Shown piece by piece: positions 52,501 through 60,900 of a DNA stretch of 64,000 nucleotides. Origin of the DNA: Prosapia bicincta. Taxonomy: Eukaryota; Arthropoda; Insecta; Hemiptera; Cercopidae. Position numbers and translations under genes: made by a program. The notes under the pieces are model-generated. The model worked only from the letters and a program-made list of their open reading frames with translations. It made no database searches and was not told the origin of the DNA. The stretch covers positions 82,586,595 to 82,650,594 of the forward strand of contig JBAIZL010000003.1 of NCBI GenBank assembly GCA_036971475.1, read 5' to 3'. The first letter of the stretch is position 1. Each line of letters starts with the position of its first letter.

Positions 52501-52691
52501 TATATACAACAAAGAATACTACACTCCAACTTACAAACCGAGTGATTCGACAATGGTCAACGACCGAAAGGTGCCTCATCACTCAAGGTAAAATTATTGC
52601 ACTTAATGGTGGATAAAATTACTCACATAGTAATATATTAACTTCATAAAGTCAGTGCAACGGAAAAACAATGGATAATGTTAAATATCAA

Positions 52692-52733
<42 letters not shown>

Positions 52734-54518
52734 CATATGAAGTTAATATATTACTATTGTAAGTAATTTTATCCACCATTAAGTGCAATAATTTTACCTT
52801 GAGTGATGAGGCACCTTTCGGTCACTTGACCATTGTCAAATCACTGATATTTTTCTGGTGTAGATGTTCGGTCCGTGATATTGGTATTTGTTGACGTTAC
52901 ACGCACTTTCTCTTGATCTGTGTGTATGATGTTTTTATATAGTATGTCTTCTGTGTATGTTGTTTGTAGATTCATTAAATTGTTGTGTATGTTTTTATAA
53001 ATGTGGTATTATTCTAGTGAGTTTAGTTCTATTGGGTTATTATTTATTTCAAGTATGGTTAGGTTATTTTCGTAATTTGTTATTTCATGTTTATGTGATA
53101 TTAGGTATGCTGCAACATTTGATACTTTTGAATTTTTGTTTTTGAATGCTCTATAATGTTCTTCAAATCTTATTTTAAATGTTCTGGTTGTTTTTCCTAT
53201 GTAAAAAGCGTTACAGTTGTTGCATGTAATTTTGTAAATTCCTGATAGGTTATGTTTTTCTGAATTTGTTTTGTGGTTTGTGTTATTAAGATATTTTATT
53301 ATTTGGTTTGTATGTTGGAGTGTAGTATTCTTTGTTGTATATATTTGTTATTTTTTCTATTTTGTTATTGGTGTATTTATATTTTAGGTAGATTTTTTTA
53401 CTTTCATTATTTTTGTGTTCCGGTTGTAGTGTTGTGTTCAGGTTAGGTTTTTTTGTGAATTTATTGTATATATTTTTTATAATGTGTTTGTTGTATCCAT
53501 TTTCTATTGCTATTTTTGTGATGTTATCTAATTCTTCATTTAATTTTTGTTTGTTATCCTGTGTGTATTTTATTGCTTTATTTATCATGTTACTGTAAGT
53601 GTTAATTTTGTGTGTCCAGGGGTGGTTAGATTTGTAGTGTATTGTGGTGTTGTTGGAAGTAGGTTTCCTGTATACTGTAGTTTCTATTTTATTATCATTT
53701 ATATTTAAAGTGATGTCGAGATAGTTGATTGTTCTATTTGTTTCTGTTTCAACGGTGAATTGTATGTTTTCGTTGTATGTATTTAGTTTGTTTAATATTA
53801 TGATGTGTTCGTTGTGAATGGTAGGTTGGTATATTACAAGTATATCGTCTACATATCTTGTCCATAGTGAAATATTGTGTGTGTTTAGTATAGGTTTAAT
53901 TATTATTTGTTCAAAGTGTTGTAAGTATATTTCTGACATGACAGATGATATGGGTGAACCCATGGGGAGTCCAGTTGTTTGTTTATAATATTTATTGTTA
54001 CATTGGAAGTAATTTTGGTTACATATGTGTTTGGTTAGCGTAATGATACTATCTATTATGTTTCTTTTTTTGTTATTGTGTATTAGTTTGTTTTTTATTA
54101 TTTCTATGGTTTCTTCTATTGGGATACTAGGGTACATGTTAGTTATGTCATAACTTATTATTTTTGTGTTGCTGTTTGTTTTTATCGTTTTTATTTTATT
54201 AATTAATTTGTATCCATTTTTTATATTGTATGTGTTGTTGATATGTATTTTAGATCTTATGATTTTGTCTAGTATTTTTGCGATTATGTAAAACAAACAC
54301 AATAAACAGACAAAACAGAAAAATTGAAAATTTATCAAAACAACAACATAACCTAAAAAATAGCCTAGAACCAATCCACACATCAAAACAACAACATAAC
54401 CTAAAAAATAGCCTAGAACCAATCCACACCTCTAACAACAATAAATTCATAAACTTAACTAAAACACAATAAGTGAAAGTGATAATGTATACAAGAAAAC
54501 AGTGTTGCATGGGAGGGG

Positions 54519-54590
<72 letters not shown>

Positions 54591-54899
54591 GGACTAAGAG
54601 ACTGACAGACTTACCTTGGTAAGAGTCCACTCTGTAGTCTTGAAATAGAAACACATAAAAGCACTTAACCAATGATATATTTCAACCACACAGTGGTCTT
54701 TGTCAATCAAAAAGAAAACACAAAAACAAAAAGAAATATGAGAGAATGAAATAAAATAAATATTTATCATTGGTTAAGTGCTTTTATGTGTTTCTATTTC
54801 AAGACTACAGAGTGGACTCTTACCAAGGTAAGTCTGTCAGTCTCCTAGTCCAAAAAATCTAAATAATCTTTACCAACAAAAACTAACCTAAATAAATAA

Positions 54900-54949
<50 letters not shown>

Positions 54950-57900
54950 AAAACTGGTGCATAATTATAAAATGTCTTCTTTTTTTTTTTTTATTGTTAT
55001 ACATAGATGATAAGGACGTAAAAATAAATATGTTGAAAAAATTAATAAGGCATTGCTATTGACTAGTTTGAACCCACAATCCTAATAATTATAAAGAAAT
55101 TTGGAAGTTACAAATTGAAATAATAATTAAATTTGAATTGCTGAGCTATTATTGATTAGGTTTTTTAAACAAATAAGTTTTATTGAAAATGAGATTTATT
55201 CTCAAAACAACTTTCATTTATGGACTTTTACAATTATTCAAAAATAAAAACGAGGACAAACGATTACCTGTAAAGAGCACTCTGATGGATTGTTGGAGAA
55301 GTTCCTCCTAAGCAATCGTCTAAAACAAATTTGCCAACTTCCTCAGTGGGCAACCTGCAAATCTTCTTCTGGACACCTTCTAGGACTCTGATAGTCGCCA
55401 AATTTGTTTCGATTACAACATCAAGCTGAAAATAAAATAGTATTTGAAGTTAAAATGAGATTTCCTTTTGAGACAGTTTCCAAAACATTCTGGACTGATG
55501 TTCATACCAGTGGCTGCCGATGTCTAAAACCTATAAAGGGTTGCAGATTGTAAAGTGTCAGTTTTATTTTTAAAGCAAAGAATTCGTAATTATAAAAACT
55601 TAAAGGGCTGTTACAGAAAAAATATATAGATACTCCTTAATACTTTGTGATTTATCCTATTGAAGGAAATATATTGAAATTTTTTATTTTGTTTTGACTT
55701 TTTTAAGTAACTGAATTTTAAGTCATGGGTTTATTTATTAACAAACCCATCTCAATTCATTCTTAACAGTGAATGTCATCAAACTCGCAGCGGAGCGGAG
55801 ATGTTTCTCTTTGGAAGGAGGCGATCTTAACCGAACACTCCCGAGGTTGCAGCCTGTCTGCATTCTAAGGAGTCTTGTGTCGCTGCCTAGCAGTTTTAGT
55901 CCACCTGGACCTTGCAAATGCTTTTTCTCCATTAGGAATGATATCATTGGGTGTTGCAGGTTTCTCTGCAACCAGGCCGAACAAGACTGTCTGCAACTGA
56001 GCAAAGTCATACGGATGCTGCAGTTCTCATATTTTTATTATTATTTAAAATGATGGATCATGTTATATGATGAACAATCGATCTTAACAATGTACATAAT
56101 TCTTACATAATAACTCAATTTTATTTTTGTTTTCTATTGATCTTTGGTTTGGGGGTTGTGCAACCAGCCCACAAGCAGCCACTGGTTCATATCAGTCTGG
56201 TGTGTTAGTTATACACCTGAATTCATCCAAAGCAAACCAAAACACAAATGTCTTGAGACTAAGTAATGGTAGCTACTTCAAGAGAGTCAATAGCCAATAA
56301 GCTATAACTCTTTGATCGTAATATAGAACAAATCCTCAATGTTTTGGATTAACATAGTGTACTTTACAATAACTATATTAAATACAAATACAAAGACTCT
56401 ACGGCTACTTTTCTCTTGAACACTTTCTCAAATGCTCTGCAAAATATTGCTTTATTCTTCACTGCAATATATCTTTGTTCTCCAGCATTGTTCCAAGTCA
56501 AAAATAAACTTTAAATATTTCTATGTGAACTATGCTAATTTCTATTATTTACTATTAATGTAGCAGAACATCTATTATCACAAGAATCAAGTAGAAACTA
56601 CGTAATTCATCACTCGATAATGTAGAGCATTGAGGTGGCAATCTATGTACCGTCATGCCTGTACCTAACACCAGGCTGCTACCTTCGTCTAACTATACGG
56701 CAGCTCCTTTACATCCACACCCTTTCTCTGCATTTAACACTTTCTACCCTATGCCTTGACTATAGTCGGGCCACTTAGTAAAAACTAGTTGCCTACGCCT
56801 GTGTATAGCTCATGTTCCTGTATTTATTTCCATAGTAGTGTAATTCCTGCATATTCTCAGTTTCATCGATATCGTTTTCATATTGGTTAATCTACTTTAC
56901 CATTAGGCCAATCAGAGTTGCTTTTACAAATAAAAACGTATTTGGTTAAGTGTTGGTTATAAGTCAGGTTTTTTTTACCTAAATACCTGCAGGCAGATGG
57001 AGACGGGCGCCTATTAAGGGGCGGCTTCAGAATGTTAATACACTATTTTCAAATTTTTAATAATAACCTCCTTTTTTACAATGCCTTTTCTTGTCTGTTT
57101 TCCTTAGCATTATAACAGAAATTACTACGAACATGCAATCTATTTATCTGTTGTGGACTGTTAGTTTGCAATTATTTCAGTAGTTGCTCCTCATGTATCA
57201 CCTCAATGCGATTCAGTCTGCTAATCATAGAACTTTAGTTATAAGATTGCTTATATCCAATCAACACCATAAAGAAAACAAATGATCCTTTAGCTTTAAT
57301 ATGATATATAACATGTAATATTTATTTCATTACAACATAAAATATGTATAGTGAAGAGCAAGTATGCACAGTGTTGCTATTTTATTTTGTTGCCTTTTTT
57401 ACACATTTTTTAAACAAACATAACACCATCTATACGTAAATCGTCAATTCATATGTATATATTTCCTGAAAGCTTATTTCATTCCCTTTAAAAAAATATA
57501 TAATTTGTTGTAAATATGGTATTTATTATAAGTCAGGGTTTTTTTATATTTTACCTAAATACCTGCAGGCAGATGGAGACGGGCGCTTATTAAGAGGCTA
57601 TGCTTCAAAATGTTAAAACACTATTTTCAAATTTTTAATAATAACCTCCCTTTTCAAAATGGCTTTGTCTTGTCTGTTTTTCTTACCATTATAACAGAAA
57701 TTACTATGAACATTTATCTGCTGTGGGCTGTTCCTGTGCTATTATTTCAGTAGTTGCTTCTATCATGTATCACCACAATGCGTTGCAGTCTGCTAATCAT
57801 AGAACTATAGTTATAAGTTTGCTTATATGCAATCAACACCAAATCTTGCTTATATCCAATCAACACCAAAGCTTACTTATATGCAATCAACACCACAAAG

Positions 57901-60900
57901 AAAACAAATTATCATTCACTTGGTACAGATCTAGATCCAAGTGAAATGCGTTCCATGCTCGTAATGTATTCTTTTTTTAGAAAAATTAATTAGCTTGCAC
58001 TTGTGCCTAACTCTACCCTTTCAAGGTTTTGTGAATGAAAGCTAATTTATAAAACAGGAAACACTATACATTTAACAACAAAATTAACTCATAAAATAAT
58101 ACAAAATTAAATAAAACGCTTAGTCAGAATACATGATCGTTAAAACATTCACTAACACTGGTTAGTAAATGTCTGTTTTCAATAAATTATTAGATTATAT
58201 AAACAATGTTATCTAGACAAATATTCGTTGAGCTTAGCTTGTGAGGTTATGTTAAAAATAAATAAAAACATACATAAAACTCACAAATTAATCATTTATT
58301 TCTCAAACGTGTTTCAATGACCAAGTCATCATCATCAGTGAGTATTACTACTACAAACTCTAACTTACAACTAGTAGAGTTTGTAGTAGTAATACTCACT
58401 GATGATGATGACTTGGTCATTGAAACGCGAATGAGAAATAAATGATTAATTTGTGAGTTTTGTGTATGTTTATATTTATTTTTAATGTTATCTAGAGTTA
58501 CAAAGTATGCATATATTTTACAATACAACATAAAATCTATATTTATAAAATGTGTGTTTCAGGCAATGAACATGGGTCATTAAAAATCATAATATGGATT
58601 ATTTTTATTATATAGCTTCCTTAATAAAAAAAAGTGTATGCTTTCCTTTTAAAATTTGTTTGTTTATACATTTTGCAGGAATATTTATTGTCATCATAAA
58701 ACTCTTCATCGCTCTTCCTCTGAACCAGAACTAGCAAGATTTTACCTGTAATGTGTGCGCTGCCTGTGGGAGGGTTACACCATTTCACGTACTTTATAAC
58801 TAGAATTTAGGGTACTTCCCTTACGTGGTCAGTGACACAATTCTAAGGAAATAAATTACATCAGAAAATTATAAAATTAACCACCAGTAGCGCATTGCCT
58901 ATAACATCCTGCTTTATTCTTTGCAGTCGGACCTATCAGGGGTTGTACAAGATCTCGGGTGAAGCAAGCTTTACATAAACTGCAGCAAACATATGAGTGG
59001 TTATATTTACCAGGATTTGTAATACATGTTCAATACATTTACTTTAATAATGTACAATCTCTTTGATTTGAAATAGATAAATAAAATAAGATATAGTGGA
59101 TATAATTTTTAGAATTAACACCTAAAAATGGTTAAAATTTGAAAGTTATTTAATGAAATATATTTAACAGGTCGTCTCGACAATGGATGGTCTGTAGGAC
59201 TTTTCCTACATGGAGGCTTGGATTTTATTCACTGGTAAAAAAAAGAACTCTAAATAATAACCCAGTACGAATTACATTGTATTACGTATACATATGCTCA
59301 ATTAATAAATTACTATAGGGTGCTGGAAGAAGCCAATAGCAACAGGAACATATTTTCTCAGTTTAGAGTTCTCTAATTACTAATAGTTTTATTGGTCCAG
59401 ATCCAGGATTCAACGGCCCCTATCCTGTATTTATCAGTCCATATCTTGGACTCAGTTTTCCTGTTGAATAAAAATAAAAAATATATGAATAATTACAAAA
59501 CTTTGTTAATAATTAGCTTACAATCTTATTTAAAAAACTGCTCAGTATCATGAACATCGGGTTGCATCATGAACATCGGGTTGCTGAACGTGATTGATTC
59601 TACAACTATTTCAATATAATTTATACAATATTATAAATTGCTTTACTTGAGTTTCCGTTAATCATATCACACTTTGGATGAATGTAATTACTGGGATTTA
59701 TATATTTTTATATCTACTGTATCCCACGAACCTGATTACAAATCATGAAGGACTTATAGCCTTACATGTTACTCGACCATTAGCTCATCTCTGTCATAAA
59801 GTCAGGTCTGATCTGACTTTATCTATTCTTTACTTTCGCTTAGAACAAATGATAACTTACCTTCCACAAGGTGATGCCCTCTTATGTATATATCGGAACT
59901 ATTTCTTTATTATTGCAAGTAACTTTAAATTCTAATTGTATCGAACGAGTAGCTCAAAGTTAAACCATTATTGTAAATATTTTGGAGAATAAAGATGGAT
60001 ATATGAGACAAGTGATTATGGAAGCGATGGGGATAATAGCCTACATATAGCTTGTGTAACGTCTTACTTCAAATCTTTCATCTTCACATCTGTACATATA
60101 TTCCTCATATGTAGTTTTCCTTGATGTTACGAAGGTAGATTCTTCAGACCACGTAGGGAATGAAACCCAAGTGTCATTCAGAACTTCCTTGCACAAAGTA
60201 GTCCTGCCAGAACAAGGCGGAGGCACATATGATTTTGGTAATGCACAATAACTGGCTCCGAGTCTTTTGCAAGTTGAAAAATCTGTTAACAACATTTTCT
60301 AAATTTAAGACTAGTTAACCATGAAGAATCTTTCTTTTAATGTTTACATTTACAAATACTTGCCCCCATCTAAGAAAATGAGCAAAACATTTTTAAAATT
60401 TTAATTAACTTGCTTTTTCAAATGTAGAAAGCAATCATAAAAATGCCAGGTAACCTAAGTTTAGAAATACAAACTAATAATTAAATTCAACACTCTTAAA
60501 ATTAGGAATACATAAAAAATTAAAACATTGGCTACACAACCTGGCCCATATTTTAAAAAACATTTAATGTTAAAAGCAAATTTTAAAACCTAATAATACT
60601 TTATAAAAACTATAAAAAATCCCCACTCTAAATACACTATACAAATATAGCAACAATAGGAATGTAATATACAAAATGACTGTTTGTAATTTAAATCACA
60701 TTTAAAGTGTAAGTAGCATTGCTTTGGGGCGAGCTTGTGTAGTATGCATATCTGCTGTGCAACGTGGAGAGCGCAGTTGCCAGTTCAATGCCACCTGTAT
60801 TGTCGATCTGTTCTATTCCCCTGCAGTGATTGTTATGGCTAGTTTAAGTGAACAACGTGTGGTTGTGAAATTTTCTTCTATGTTCTTTTTAAAGTGTGGA

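Noticed and set aside
55738..56053. Overlapping 90- and 94-codon ORFs on both strands in a GC-richer patch
   Set aside because: No motif recognisable on either strand and no splice-site context fitting Sin3A.
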